A DNA stretch of 64,000 bases from Candidatus Poribacteria bacterium. Lineage in GTDB: Bacteria; Poribacteria; WGA-4E; WGA-3G. The position numbers and the translations under genes were made by a program. Positions within the stretch are counted from its first letter, which is position 1. Each line of letters starts with the position of its first letter. Positions 52,701 through 60,658 of this stretch are shown here, in pieces. A model generated the notes under the pieces. It saw only the letters and a list, made by a program, of their open reading frames with translations, made no database searches and was not told the DNA's origin. The DNA lies in the NCBI GenBank assembly GCA_022826805.1, contig JAJDUH010000005.1, positions 47,815 through 111,814 on the forward strand, written 5' to 3'.

Positions 52701-52823
52701 TTGCACGTCACGCCATCAGTCAACCGTTCGGTAGCAGGTCTGTTGGAAACCTTGTTCCCAGCACGTCAGCAAGTCGAAGATAGAGGACCACAGTGGCTGC
52801 CGAGCCGATTATATCATGTGTAA
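49710..52823 (+). CDS. Large multidomain protein: GATase-like, degenerate M60-like, tandem GNAT, SCP2-like C-terminus
   Basis: 1037 residues from ATG 49710, with GGGGAGT upstream; an earlier ATG overlaps box 3. Residues 1-250 form a GATase1/ThuA-like domain (EVLKNYDVLTICSNTSLKYT, ENGGGLLLAANTSRF). About 265-500 resembles an M60/gluzincin-like region, but the expected HExxH is replaced by SEGFQFFFG, so it is probably inactive. A helical linker follows. Two GNAT acetyltransferase domains come next, the first with VPGIYIGWLHTVPNCRRKGL and GLYRSFGFVDG, the second with GLAIRPYSHGDEVEMAKVSN. The last 120 residues (GTIGIKSSEHQTSLIISDGE, FIWGVLTPYEAFLQNQLHV) are SCP2-like, as in Eis-type acetyltransferases. 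Possible metal-regulated acetylation of a small molecule or envelope compound; inferred. Confidence 0.65.
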   Translation: MTKERIRILVDTSRDNCWSNGLIYIEPDNLYQTTNNRDYLSEEVLKNYDVLTICSNTSLKYTNAELQLIREFVENGGGLLLAANTSRFERDVCEPISELGVNHIASLFGARFLLLPERQGEKGINENPPRIPHGQGEIDVEASPLRSYTKKDLRLTDSEIVDGLGLDDLGLMHCGILDIPADRNVFLKHNKTGEPVGAGLHFGAGRVLLINAQPFQAGDYQNHLVTGRFIDWLGTNRVSLTTGAQTIPDEIPINEQVREDGKIKVFYTHFVEDRVDTCMAYAKKLHKEMLSKFPEGEKIEWQISLMPSDLIPSATIEYWLGGGGAVGASVSPSRLAFAFGFEASGLLVNKTPFGKAAYVMSEGFQFFFGIWAMKLLGFEQEAAEILSEFERRFQESTEVERMIDITKVYDQPSHKRTWILKALLEKYGDDLFIRFAEMVSETEGPPDKNMPLTTFSYVDILIYYLSRVVGEDLFPWFEEIGTTVHPLPLGFPNDSAEFVTEVRERLNGIVRDTTADTSDRIDAIEGLLRIADESEDGVSELDAADRYERLIAAAKLLKGCDDRAMKVLEALTVETGNDGLVAMAVLMLVRSGQVGETLDRLVEIAPHQDYKYQIEAGYLLKKMDHPTAERFSHERIVDENGDPVITMEVEHNRNWHLYSIVDGCHVAVYRAGPHTHHFPYNTHVPGIYIGWLHTVPNCRRKGLSQWIMDVSMSHELVRRHSCISLITGTDNTAHGLYRSFGFVDGLLEQAFTKTLQQEPTKVVEGLAIRPYSHGDEVEMAKVSNAFHEDQMESGRKRAVRRRTSETQLIYLAEKGGELLGYLQAGCSENGISAWISEFCLKPQPSENENLLKEVGTALLSELHSELVKREYEQVNWSSQGEAEKNYVRKLFHNSGYTSVFTNWVWMFRIINLPMLLGELIPLLSKRLNESDAYKNWQGTIGIKSSEHQTSLIISDGEIRVSQEISEGTAIHITTDDDTLTQFIWGVLTPYEAFLQNQLHVTPSVNRSVAGLLETLFPARQQVEDRGPQWLPSRLYHV

Positions 52824-52834
52824 GGAGACATTCC

Positions 52835-54631
52835 ATGACAACGAAGAGATTTTTACCTAAAGGTGCCAAAGCAAGGCTCGGTAAAGGTATGCCCAGTAAT
52901 GTCGCGTATTCGCCGGATGGGATGCAGCTTGCGGTTGCCAGTACGATCGGTATTTGGCTATATGATGTCCACAGCGGAGAAACACATGATCTCCTCACAA
53001 GAGATACCGGCACAAGACCCGATGCTGACAGGCTCACTATCTATAGTGTCGCGTATTCGTCGGATGGTAGCACCCTCGCCAGTGGGAGTCATGATCAGGT
53101 CGTCTGTTTATGGGATGTTGCGACGGGCGAACTCAAGAACACGCTTACAGGACACACCCACAGGGTCTTAAGTGTTGCGTATAGTCCCGATGGGAACACC
53201 CTCGCAAGTGCGAGTTGGGATAACACCGTGCGTTTATGGGATGCGGCGACGGGTGAACTCAAAAACACGCTCACCGGACACACCGGCTCTGTCAACGGTG
53301 TAGTGTATAGTCCCGATGGTAGCACCCTCGCCAGTGCGAGTTGGGATAATACGATTCGTTTATGGGACGCCGCGACAGGTGAACTCAAAAACACGCTCAC
53401 TGAACACACCGACTGGGTCTTAAGTGTAGCATATAGTCCTGATGGGAACACCCTCGCAAGTGGAAGTCGTGATGAGACTATTCGTTTATGGGATGCGGCG
53501 ACGGGTGAACTCAAAAACACGCTCACCGGACACACCGACTCTATCATGGGTGTTGCGTATAGTCCGGATGGTAGTACCCTCGCAAGTGGAAGTCGTGATG
53601 AGACTGTTCATTTATGGGATGTAGCGACTGGCGACCTCAAAAATACGCTCATTGGACACACCATATATGTTAACGGTGTTGCATATAGTCCGGATGGTAG
53701 CACCCTCGCAAGTGGGGATTATAACACCGTGCGTTTATGGGATGCGGCAACGGGCACACCCAAAAAGACATTCACGGGGCACACCGAATATGTCATTGGC
53801 ATCGCGTATGCTCCCGATGGCAGCACTATCGTAATCGCAAGTGGGAATTATAACGTTCGTCTATGGGATGCGGCAACGGGCACACCCAAAAAGACACTCA
53901 CTGGACACACCGATCGTGTCTATAGTGTAGCGTATAGTCCTGACGGTAGGACAGTTGCCAGCGCCAGTGAGGATAACATCGTTCATTTATGGGATGCAGA
54001 GACAGGCACTCCTAAAAATAGGCTCACTGGACATACCGAGACTGTCGTAAGTGTTGCGTATAGTCCGGATGGTAACACAATCGCAAGTGCAAGTGAGGAT
54101 AAGACCGTGCGTTTATGGAATGTGGCGACGGGTGAATGCAAAAACACGCTCACAGGACATACCCGTAGTATCGAGGAGGTCACATATAGTCCCGATGGCA
54201 GCACAATTGCCAGCGGCGGTCGTGATAAGACGGTGCGTTTATGGGATGCCGCGACGGGTGAACTCAAAAATACACTGGAACACCCCGGCTCTGTCTATAG
54301 TATTGCATATAGTCCTGATGGCAGTATACTCGTTAGCGGGAATCGGGATAGCACTGTTCGTTTATGGGATGTTGCGACGGGCATACTCAAAAACACGCTC
54401 ACTGGCCCCATCGGTATTGTCATAAGTGTGGCATATAGTCCGGACGGTAGTACAATCGCAAGTGGAGGTGACGATAAGACCGTCTGTTTATGGGATGCGG
54501 CGACGGGTGCGCTCAAAAATACATTCACTGGACACAACCATACGGTCGGAAGTGTAGTGTATAGTCCCGATAGCAGCACACTTGCAAGCGGAAGTGGGGA
54601 TGGCACCGTGCTTCTATGGGATCTTTCTTGA
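52835..54631 (+). CDS. WD40 protein 1, 14 repeats
   Basis: 598 residues from ATG 52835 (TAAGGAG upstream), 12 bases after the previous stop, so probably co-transcribed. It begins MTTKRFLPKGAKARLGKG, with no signal peptide. Fourteen WD40 repeats follow, about 42 residues each, with the core YSPDGSTLASGSRDETVRLW and linker DAATGELKNTLTGHT. That is enough for two seven-bladed propellers. Repeats are near-identical in DNA as well as protein, so they are recently amplified or homogenized. It ends GTVLLWDLS; the following DNA encodes a relic of an adhesion-type domain in another frame, so the protein may once have been longer. Confidence 0.85.
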   Translation: MTTKRFLPKGAKARLGKGMPSNVAYSPDGMQLAVASTIGIWLYDVHSGETHDLLTRDTGTRPDADRLTIYSVAYSSDGSTLASGSHDQVVCLWDVATGELKNTLTGHTHRVLSVAYSPDGNTLASASWDNTVRLWDAATGELKNTLTGHTGSVNGVVYSPDGSTLASASWDNTIRLWDAATGELKNTLTEHTDWVLSVAYSPDGNTLASGSRDETIRLWDAATGELKNTLTGHTDSIMGVAYSPDGSTLASGSRDETVHLWDVATGDLKNTLIGHTIYVNGVAYSPDGSTLASGDYNTVRLWDAATGTPKKTFTGHTEYVIGIAYAPDGSTIVIASGNYNVRLWDAATGTPKKTLTGHTDRVYSVAYSPDGRTVASASEDNIVHLWDAETGTPKNRLTGHTETVVSVAYSPDGNTIASASEDKTVRLWNVATGECKNTLTGHTRSIEEVTYSPDGSTIASGGRDKTVRLWDAATGELKNTLEHPGSVYSIAYSPDGSILVSGNRDSTVRLWDVATGILKNTLTGPIGIVISVAYSPDGSTIASGGDDKTVCLWDAATGALKNTFTGHNHTVGSVVYSPDSSTLASGSGDGTVLLWDLS

Positions 54632-54740
54632 TAATGTAACGCCACTGTGGATTCACCTACTGTTGGTGAACCGCCCAACCGTGAGGCATACAAAACCATC
54701 TGTAACGGAAATTTGACTTCCAATACTAAGGAGACCTCTT
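54632..54740 (+). pseudogene. Relic of a cohesin-like segment after WD40 gene 1
   Basis: Out of frame with the WD40 gene, the DNA after its stop reads LDNVTPL and then breaks. Compared with the same place after WD40 gene 2, 22 bases are missing between two CACTG repeats (GCCACTG then TGGATTC). The palindrome TTCACC-TACTGTT-GGTGAA lies at 54652-54670. Confidence 0.45.
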
Positions 54741-56513
54741 ATGACAACGCAGAAATTTCTACCTGAAGGTGCTAAAGCAAGGCTCGGTAAAGGTTGGACA
54801 CGTCATGCAGTGTATTCACCGAATGGCACGCAGCTTGCGGTTGCCAGTTCTATTGGTATTTGGCTATATGACGCGCATAGCGGGGAAGCCCTTAACCTCC
54901 TCACTGGACACACCGATCATGTCGAAAGTGTGGCATATAGCCCGGATAGTAGCACCCTCGCCAGTGGGAGTTACGATAACACGATACGTCTATGGGATGT
55001 GGCGACCGGCACGCTCAAGAACACGCTTGAACACCCCCGTACTGTCAACAGCGTGGCGTATAGTCCGGATGGCAGTACAGTCGCAAGCGCGTGTTGGGAT
55101 AACACCGTACGTCTATGGGATGTGGCGACGGGCACCCTCAAAAACACACTTACTGGACACAACGGCACTATCTATAGTGTCGCTTATAGTTCCGACGGTA
55201 GCACTATCGCAAGCGCGAGTCGTGATGAGACTGTGCGTTTATGGGACGCAACGACCGGCACCCTCAAAAATACGCTCACTGAACACACCGACATTGTCTA
55301 TACTGTGGGGTATAGTCCGGATGGCAGCACAATTGTCAGTGGAAGTGTTGATCAGACCATTCGTTTATGGGATGCAGTGACTGGATCACTCAAAAATACG
55401 CTCACCGGACACACTCGCGCTGCCCTAAGTGTGGAGTATAGTCCCGACGGCAGCACAATTGTCAGTGGGAGTAGCGACCAGACAGTTCGTTTATGGGACG
55501 CCGCGACGGGCGCGCTCAAAAATACACTCACTGGACACATTAGCACTGTCTATAGTGCCGCATACAGTCCTGATGGCAACACTATCGCAAGTGTGAGTTA
55601 CGATAACACCGTGCGTTTATGGGACGCCGCGACGGGCACACTCAAGAACACGCTCACAGGACACATCTGGAGTGTTTATAGTGTTGCGTATAGTCCCGAT
55701 GGGAACACGATTGCGAGTGGATGTCGTGATCAGACCATACGTTTATGGGATGTAGCGATGGGCGCGCTCAAAAATACACTCACTGAATATGAAGGCAGGG
55801 TCTATAGTATAGCGTATAGTCCTGATGGTAGCACAATCGCAAATGTGAATCAGGACCAGCTCGTGCGTTTATGGGATACAGTGACGGACACACTTAAAAA
55901 CACACTCACCGGACATACCGACGCCGTCGACAGTGTTGCGTATAGTCCCGATGGAAATACTATCGCAAGTGGAAGTGAGGATAAAACTGTCCGTTTATGG
56001 GACACAGCCACTGGCGAGCTCAAAAACACACTTGAACACACCCGCAGGGTCTATGATGTGGCGTATAGCCCTGATGGCACCACTATCGTCAGTGGGAGTC
56101 GTGATACCACTGTTCGTTTATGGGATGCAGCAATAGGTGCCCTCAAAAATACCTTTACTGGACATACAGGCTCTGTTTCAAGCGTAGCGTATAGTCCTGA
56201 TGGTAGCACTATCGTCAGTGGGAGTCGTGATACTACTGTTCGTTTATGGGATGCGGCGACGGGTGCCCTCAAGAACACGCTCACAGGACACTCCCGCACT
56301 GTCATAAGTGTTGCGTATAGTCCTGATGGTAGCACAATCGCAAGTGCGAGTGAAGATAAGACCGTGTGTTTATGGGACGCAGCAACAGGTGCACTCAAAA
56401 ATACCTTTACTGGACACACCGATTGGATCGAAAGTATCGCGTATAGTCCCGATGGCAGCACACTCGCAAGTGGAAGTGGGGATGGCACCGTGCTCCTGTG
56501 GGATCTTTCTTGA
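54741..56513 (+). CDS. WD40 protein 2, 14 repeats
   Basis: 590 residues; AAGGAGA upstream. It is the tandem paralogue of the gene at 52835, with the same N-terminus (MTTQKFLPEGAKARLGKGWT) and the same last residues (GSGDGTVLLWDLS). Fourteen repeats of about 42 residues were counted by the YSPDG turn. No signal peptide. Linkers vary mainly at the EHT/GHT and GALKNT positions. WD40 proteins act as interaction platforms; a regulatory or signalling role is possible, but no partner domain is fused. The two genes share the TCTTGATAATGTAACGCCAC sequence around their stops. Confidence 0.85.
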   Translation: MTTQKFLPEGAKARLGKGWTRHAVYSPNGTQLAVASSIGIWLYDAHSGEALNLLTGHTDHVESVAYSPDSSTLASGSYDNTIRLWDVATGTLKNTLEHPRTVNSVAYSPDGSTVASACWDNTVRLWDVATGTLKNTLTGHNGTIYSVAYSSDGSTIASASRDETVRLWDATTGTLKNTLTEHTDIVYTVGYSPDGSTIVSGSVDQTIRLWDAVTGSLKNTLTGHTRAALSVEYSPDGSTIVSGSSDQTVRLWDAATGALKNTLTGHISTVYSAAYSPDGNTIASVSYDNTVRLWDAATGTLKNTLTGHIWSVYSVAYSPDGNTIASGCRDQTIRLWDVAMGALKNTLTEYEGRVYSIAYSPDGSTIANVNQDQLVRLWDTVTDTLKNTLTGHTDAVDSVAYSPDGNTIASGSEDKTVRLWDTATGELKNTLEHTRRVYDVAYSPDGTTIVSGSRDTTVRLWDAAIGALKNTFTGHTGSVSSVAYSPDGSTIVSGSRDTTVRLWDAATGALKNTLTGHSRTVISVAYSPDGSTIASASEDKTVCLWDAATGALKNTFTGHTDWIESIAYSPDGSTLASGSGDGTVLLWDLS

Positions 56514-56602
56514 TAATGTAACGCCACTGTACGTATCTAATCCTGTCACTGTGGATTCGCCTACTGTTGGTGAACCGCTTTCCTATTCACTTACGAATAA
56601 AC
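56506..56602 (+). pseudogene. Relic of a cohesin-like segment after WD40 gene 2
   Basis: Reading one base over from the WD40 frame gives FLDNVTPLYVSNPVTVDSPT then VGEPLSYSLT, the kind of start seen in cohesin-like domains that follow WD40 repeats in longer secreted proteins. The rest is absent because the convergent gene begins to overlap at 56587. Confidence 0.5.
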
Positions 56603-58926
56603 ATTTTACGAGTTGCAGAGTAGTCGCCTACCTTGATGGTGTAGAGATAAATACCGCTGCTCACGGATTCGCCGATCTGGTTGCGTCCATCCCAATAAAT
56701 TGCTTTTGATTGCGATGAATAGTCTCCTGCGGGCATTATCCCCGGTGATAAGCGATGCACTAACTGACCATTGGAACTGTAAATGTATATTGTGACATTA
56801 CTCTCGTTTGCAAGTCGGAAGGGAATCCAGGTCTCTGGATTGAAAGGATTTGGGAAGTTTTGGAGCAGTTGGTTCCGCTTTATCGCTCCCAAGGTCACAA
56901 GCTGTTTAACCTGTGGTTCAACACCGACAGGCTGAGAAGGTAGCAGTGCCTTTCCGTTCCAGATATGGACTTGACCTGTATCAGCATACGAAAGAAGAAT
57001 TGTCCCATCTTGGCTGACATCAAAATACTCTGGAATAGAGGGGTGCTTGGTTTGGGTTTCTGTCTGCCAATCCCAGATTTGGAGGTTGTAGTCTTGGCCA
57101 GCGAAAAGATAACGCCCATCCGGACTAAAGTGCGCTGGAAATCCTACGTCAAGCGTTGTGAGGAGTTCAGGACGCTCTGGTAGAAGTTTCCAAATTTGGG
57201 TATCATGTTCTCTGGGGACTGCCAGCACAGGCGAACCGTCCGCGGCGGAGGCGAAGGCGGGTCTTGAATGGTGGCTACTCCAGAGTTCCGGCACCTGCCA
57301 TGTGTATTGAAAGATAAAGGTATCTGCATCGCGTTTCCACAACACGATCCAGTACTGCCGAGCGTGATTGTCGTATGTGTAAGTAGAGGCTGCGAGATAT
57401 TCGTCGTTTTCACTGAATGTAAACAGTAAACTGTCGTGAATATTGGGTTTACCCTCTGCAGAGAGTTTTTGAATCCTTTCTGGATTTTCGAGATCGAAAA
57501 GGAAAATGAACCCGGCTCCGCGCGCCGTGACCCACCTACCGGTTGAACTGAAAGCGATGTCAGAGTGCCCATAATTATATTGAAATTGAGTTTCAATGGC
57601 ACCCGTGCGCAGGTTTCGGACCTCGATCCAAGGATCTCGACCGATAGCGATTTTTTGTCCATCTGTAGAGATAGCGAATTCCCGAAAGAAGCTGCTCTCC
57701 GCAGAGGTAAGCAAGCGCATTTCCCGTGAAGTTACATCCCAGGTCTTAATGAAGTAGAGAAATACGGAAACAAAGGTTTGACCGTCTGGACTCACCCTAT
57801 CTTTCCAACCGTAGGCGAAATTCGCCCAAACGTTCAAGGACTGCTTGCTTTGGATATCCCAGGTCACGACGGCATCCCAATAGTGCAAAAGCAGTGTTTT
57901 CCCATCTGGGGAGATTGCTATTGCATCAAGGATGTAAAAATCGTCGCCGAGTGTATCCATCTGTTTTCCAGATTCGACCTTCCAGACCCTGACCTGATCG
58001 TCCCAACCTTCCCAAGGACCCTGATCCGACGAACTGCGTGTTCCTATCCGTGAAGCGACGTAGAGGTGTTGACTGTCTGGGCTGAAAACCAGACTCGAAA
58101 TGGCTCCAATGCCGCTGTGTTCTTGCCATAAAAGTTGTTGCGTTTCTATGTCCCAGACGTAAACTTCGTTCCAACCTTCTTCAAACGTCGCGAGGCGTGT
58201 TCCGTCGGGACTGATAACCACGTCCTCAACCCAGTACCCGGTGTGTCCTTCAAAATGCCCCTCCAAGCGACGTGTTTTGACATTCCACAATTCGACATCT
58301 GGACGCGTTGACGCGACAATAAGATAGCGACCATCTGGCGAAAAAACTGAAACGTGATCTCTTGGATAGGACGAACAGGTTGTACCGTCCCAGGTGGGAT
58401 GGCATTGCTCCCACGGACGGCGTTGACCTATCATTTTTCCTATAAACACACCAGTTTGCCAGTTCCATAGTTGAATCTCATCATCATAGGAGATTGCGAA
58501 CAGTGGTGCTGTTGGACTGAATGCTGCAAGTCTGATGATGCCTGCCGTGTTCCATTCGGCTATCTGTTCACGAGCATTGACATCCCAGATGTTTACTGTA
58601 GTTATCTTTGGATCCACAGAGGCGTTCAAGATTGCCAAATGTTCCGCAGTTGGGCTGATGACAACGTGGCTGACGTGTGTTGGTTTATATATTCGCTCAC
58701 CGAATTCGTCAATAACTTCGTTTGTGTATGGGTTAACAACCTGAATGTGTGTTGGCACAACACGTAGGAGGATTTCATTGGAAAGAAAGGCGTGCTGTTC
58801 TGGATGGGGTTGCCCAATCGTGCCGGTCGGTTCAAGCGCGAAAACGAGACAAGGGAAATAGACAAGACTCATCAGGGCGATATGAACTTGCGAACTGCGT
58901 CTTAAAAGGGTGCTGAACATTTTCAT
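56587..58926 (-). CDS. Secreted WD40-like propeller protein with FNPETWIPF sorting domain
   Basis: 779 residues; a GAGG lies about 8 bases before the start. Signal peptide at about 1-31 (ALMSLVYFPCLVFALEP). Divergent WD40-type repeats fill 35-680 (VVISPTAEHLAILNASVDPK, SVFSPDGRYLIVASTRPDVE, LVFSPDSQHLYVASRIGTRS, AHFSPDGRYLFAGQDYNLQI). The last 85 residues are the FlgD-like sorting domain (NFPNPFNPETWIPFRLA to RKMFIRK). Unlike the WD40 genes at 52-56 kb it is exported and its repeats are old and diverged. Surface-attached interaction protein. Confidence 0.8.
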   Translation of the reverse strand: MKMFSTLLRRSSQVHIALMSLVYFPCLVFALEPTGTIGQPHPEQHAFLSNEILLRVVPTHIQVVNPYTNEVIDEFGERIYKPTHVSHVVISPTAEHLAILNASVDPKITTVNIWDVNAREQIAEWNTAGIIRLAAFSPTAPLFAISYDDEIQLWNWQTGVFIGKMIGQRRPWEQCHPTWDGTTCSSYPRDHVSVFSPDGRYLIVASTRPDVELWNVKTRRLEGHFEGHTGYWVEDVVISPDGTRLATFEEGWNEVYVWDIETQQLLWQEHSGIGAISSLVFSPDSQHLYVASRIGTRSSSDQGPWEGWDDQVRVWKVESGKQMDTLGDDFYILDAIAISPDGKTLLLHYWDAVVTWDIQSKQSLNVWANFAYGWKDRVSPDGQTFVSVFLYFIKTWDVTSREMRLLTSAESSFFREFAISTDGQKIAIGRDPWIEVRNLRTGAIETQFQYNYGHSDIAFSSTGRWVTARGAGFIFLFDLENPERIQKLSAEGKPNIHDSLLFTFSENDEYLAASTYTYDNHARQYWIVLWKRDADTFIFQYTWQVPELWSSHHSRPAFASAADGSPVLAVPREHDTQIWKLLPERPELLTTLDVGFPAHFSPDGRYLFAGQDYNLQIWDWQTETQTKHPSIPEYFDVSQDGTILLSYADTGQVHIWNGKALLPSQPVGVEPQVKQLVTLGAIKRNQLLQNFPNPFNPETWIPFRLANESNVTIYIYSSNGQLVHRLSPGIMPAGDYSSQSKAIYWDGRNQIGESVSSGIYLYTIKVGDYSATRKMFIRK

Positions 58927-58950
58927 TCGATACCTCCGAAATCAGTAGCA

Positions 58951-60015
58951 TCAATCCTGTTTACCAATAGTCCGTTTCATGTAAGCCCATGTTGTTCCTG
59001 TCTTTCCCTGCGGGCGGACAGAGACAGGGGGGATATGGAGTTCAGCACGATAGATGCCATTCTCTTCTGTCCCTGCGTAAATATCTTCTCCATGTGAAAT
59101 AAGAGAAAAGACGGTTACACCTTGGAGACCTGTGGTAAACCAAGTCTCAGAGAGTGAATCAAAGAAGTAAACACCATGGGTGTCTAATCCAGCAAACAGA
59201 TGGGCACCTCGGACGGCGAAACTGGAGATATATGGTGAGTCATTTGCATCTTCAGATATGACATTTGGCAGTCCGTTCATCGGATATTCCCACGTTTGGC
59301 GTGTTTCGTTCCAACGTCCAACGCCTTTTTGACCTGCGACGTAAAGTTGCCCGTTGAGGACTGCCCAATCGTTCACACGACCGTGTTGAAAGTTGACGAG
59401 TGGTTGCCATGTTTGCCCATTGTCAGGCGAACGTGCCATCCATTCAATGGACATTGCGGTCCAGAGGTAACCCTCGAACGCTGTCATTGCGTAGATGCTA
59501 TTTCCAACATACCACTCTCCTGAAATGTCGTGCCACGTCTCACCACGATCCGTTGATGTATATGTGCCCCCGTGATACATTACACTGATAGTAGTGTCGC
59601 CGATAATAAGGATACGACGCACTTCTCCGTAGAAGGGTTCTCCTCCTACCTCTTGAAAGCGGAATCCGTCGTTTACGGGTTTCCATGTTATCCCAGCATC
59701 ATCTGATCGAAAAACGCCGTGTCGCCATGTTCCGACATAAACAGTATTTCCAGTGGCTGTAAGCGTGGTAACAGACTTGTCCCCGATATCGAATCCGGTG
59801 GGTGACCATGAAACCCCATCGTTTTCGGAGAAAAATATGCCACCTGCTGTTGCAGCGTAGAGTCGGCGTTCTGTACCTTTGAGTGCTGATACATAGTGCA
59901 TGCGTGTGCCATGATCGAGTCGTATCCACTCCACTTCTAAATCAAGTTTCTGCGCGCACGCGGTTCCGACAGCGATAAGGAAGAAAACTGCCAGTATACA
60001 AAATCGGTGTTGCAT
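58951..60015 (-). CDS. Secreted BNR/sialidase-like propeller protein with KTxTTWxxMK tail
   Basis: 354 residues from ATG 60013-60015, with AAGGAG upstream. Signal peptide ending TACAQ. Repeats with the Asp-box pattern S-x-D-x-G-x-x-W are visible (FSENDGVSWSPTG, RSDDAGITWKPVN, STDRGETWHDISG, SPDNGQTWQPLV), predicting a BNR propeller. No catalytic sialidase residues are evident. The C-terminus VRPQGKTGTTWAYMKRTIGK carries a variant of the shared tail. It starts 25 bases past the previous gene, on the same strand, so they may be one unit. Confidence 0.75.
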   Translation of the reverse strand: MQHRFCILAVFFLIAVGTACAQKLDLEVEWIRLDHGTRMHYVSALKGTERRLYAATAGGIFFSENDGVSWSPTGFDIGDKSVTTLTATGNTVYVGTWRHGVFRSDDAGITWKPVNDGFRFQEVGGEPFYGEVRRILIIGDTTISVMYHGGTYTSTDRGETWHDISGEWYVGNSIYAMTAFEGYLWTAMSIEWMARSPDNGQTWQPLVNFQHGRVNDWAVLNGQLYVAGQKGVGRWNETRQTWEYPMNGLPNVISEDANDSPYISSFAVRGAHLFAGLDTHGVYFFDSLSETWFTTGLQGVTVFSLISHGEDIYAGTEENGIYRAELHIPPVSVRPQGKTGTTWAYMKRTIGKQD

Positions 60016-60253
60016 CGTTTTTACTCCTTTGACTGAATGCTCTGTATTTTTCCAATGCGAACGCGCGCTCAATTGGTTCGCAGTGTATTGGTATGAAGCA
60101 ATTTTCGTGCCAAAGGATTTGGGTTTAAAATGCCTTTATAGAAGGGGTTTTCGTCGGTATTGCGCGAGGGGTCGTTTTTACTGTTCAATTTCTGGACAGA
60201 TTTATGTAAAAGGAACAGAAATGAGTTACATTCCAATAAATGTTTTGGAGTTT

Positions 60254-60538
60254 TTATTGCTTGAGTTGTGCCCAGATGGTTGTGAGTTTTCCTTGTGCTT
60301 TGACCGCAAGTGGGATACCCGTCTTCGCTCCATCTTTACCTGCCAGATGATATGCGTTGTCCGATGTGTCTTTGGGTAAAAGTATACCGAAAGCTTCAAA
60401 GTCTAAAACTGCGTAGTCATCTACGCCATCAAGGGCTAAATAGTTGCCCCCTGCAGGCGAAGGCGGTGGAAATGCATTGACACTGAGCGGTATGAATGCA
60501 AGTAAAAAGAGGCATGTAAAGAGTTGTTGATGTGTCAT
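60254..60538 (-). CDS. Short secreted LamG-like protein, internally truncated, with KLTTIWAQLK tail
   Basis: 94 residues from ATG 60536-60538. Signal peptide LFLLAFIPLSVNAFP. It starts like a LamG protein (NYLALDGVDDYAVLDFEAFG, then ILLPKDT) but then jumps to SDNAYHLAGKDGAKTGIPLA and the tail VKAQGKLTTIWAQLKQ. About 150-200 residues of the usual beta sandwich are missing, so it looks like an internal deletion that kept both ends. The exported tail is therefore preserved without most of its passenger. Confidence 0.6.
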   Translation of the reverse strand: MTHQQLFTCLFLLAFIPLSVNAFPPPSPAGGNYLALDGVDDYAVLDFEAFGILLPKDTSDNAYHLAGKDGAKTGIPLAVKAQGKLTTIWAQLKQ

Positions 60539-60658
60539 TTTTGAATTCCTTACTATAGGAGGTAAAAAAAACAGAGCGATGCAAGACATCAAGGAATTAC
60601 CACGGAATATTATGTATCGCTCTGTTTCTATCCAATAGAACCGTTCTACACTTTGAAT

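Noticed and set aside
53095..53547. Open frame of 150 residues on the minus strand, itself repetitive
   Set aside because: It is the antisense of the WD40 repeats; its regularity reflects the DNA repeat, and it has no independent start signals.
54652..54670. TTCACC-TACTGTT-GGTGAA as a terminator for WD40 gene 1
   Set aside because: No U-run follows, and the same bases after WD40 gene 2 read as part of a coding relic.
54769..55380. 203-residue plus-strand open frame in a second frame of WD40 gene 2
   Set aside because: Composition rich in Arg, Ser, Val and Met follows from the shifted WD40 frame; a shadow.
52835..56513. Regular repeats suggesting a CRISPR array
   Set aside because: The 126-base period is in frame and encodes WD40 repeats; there are no unique spacers.
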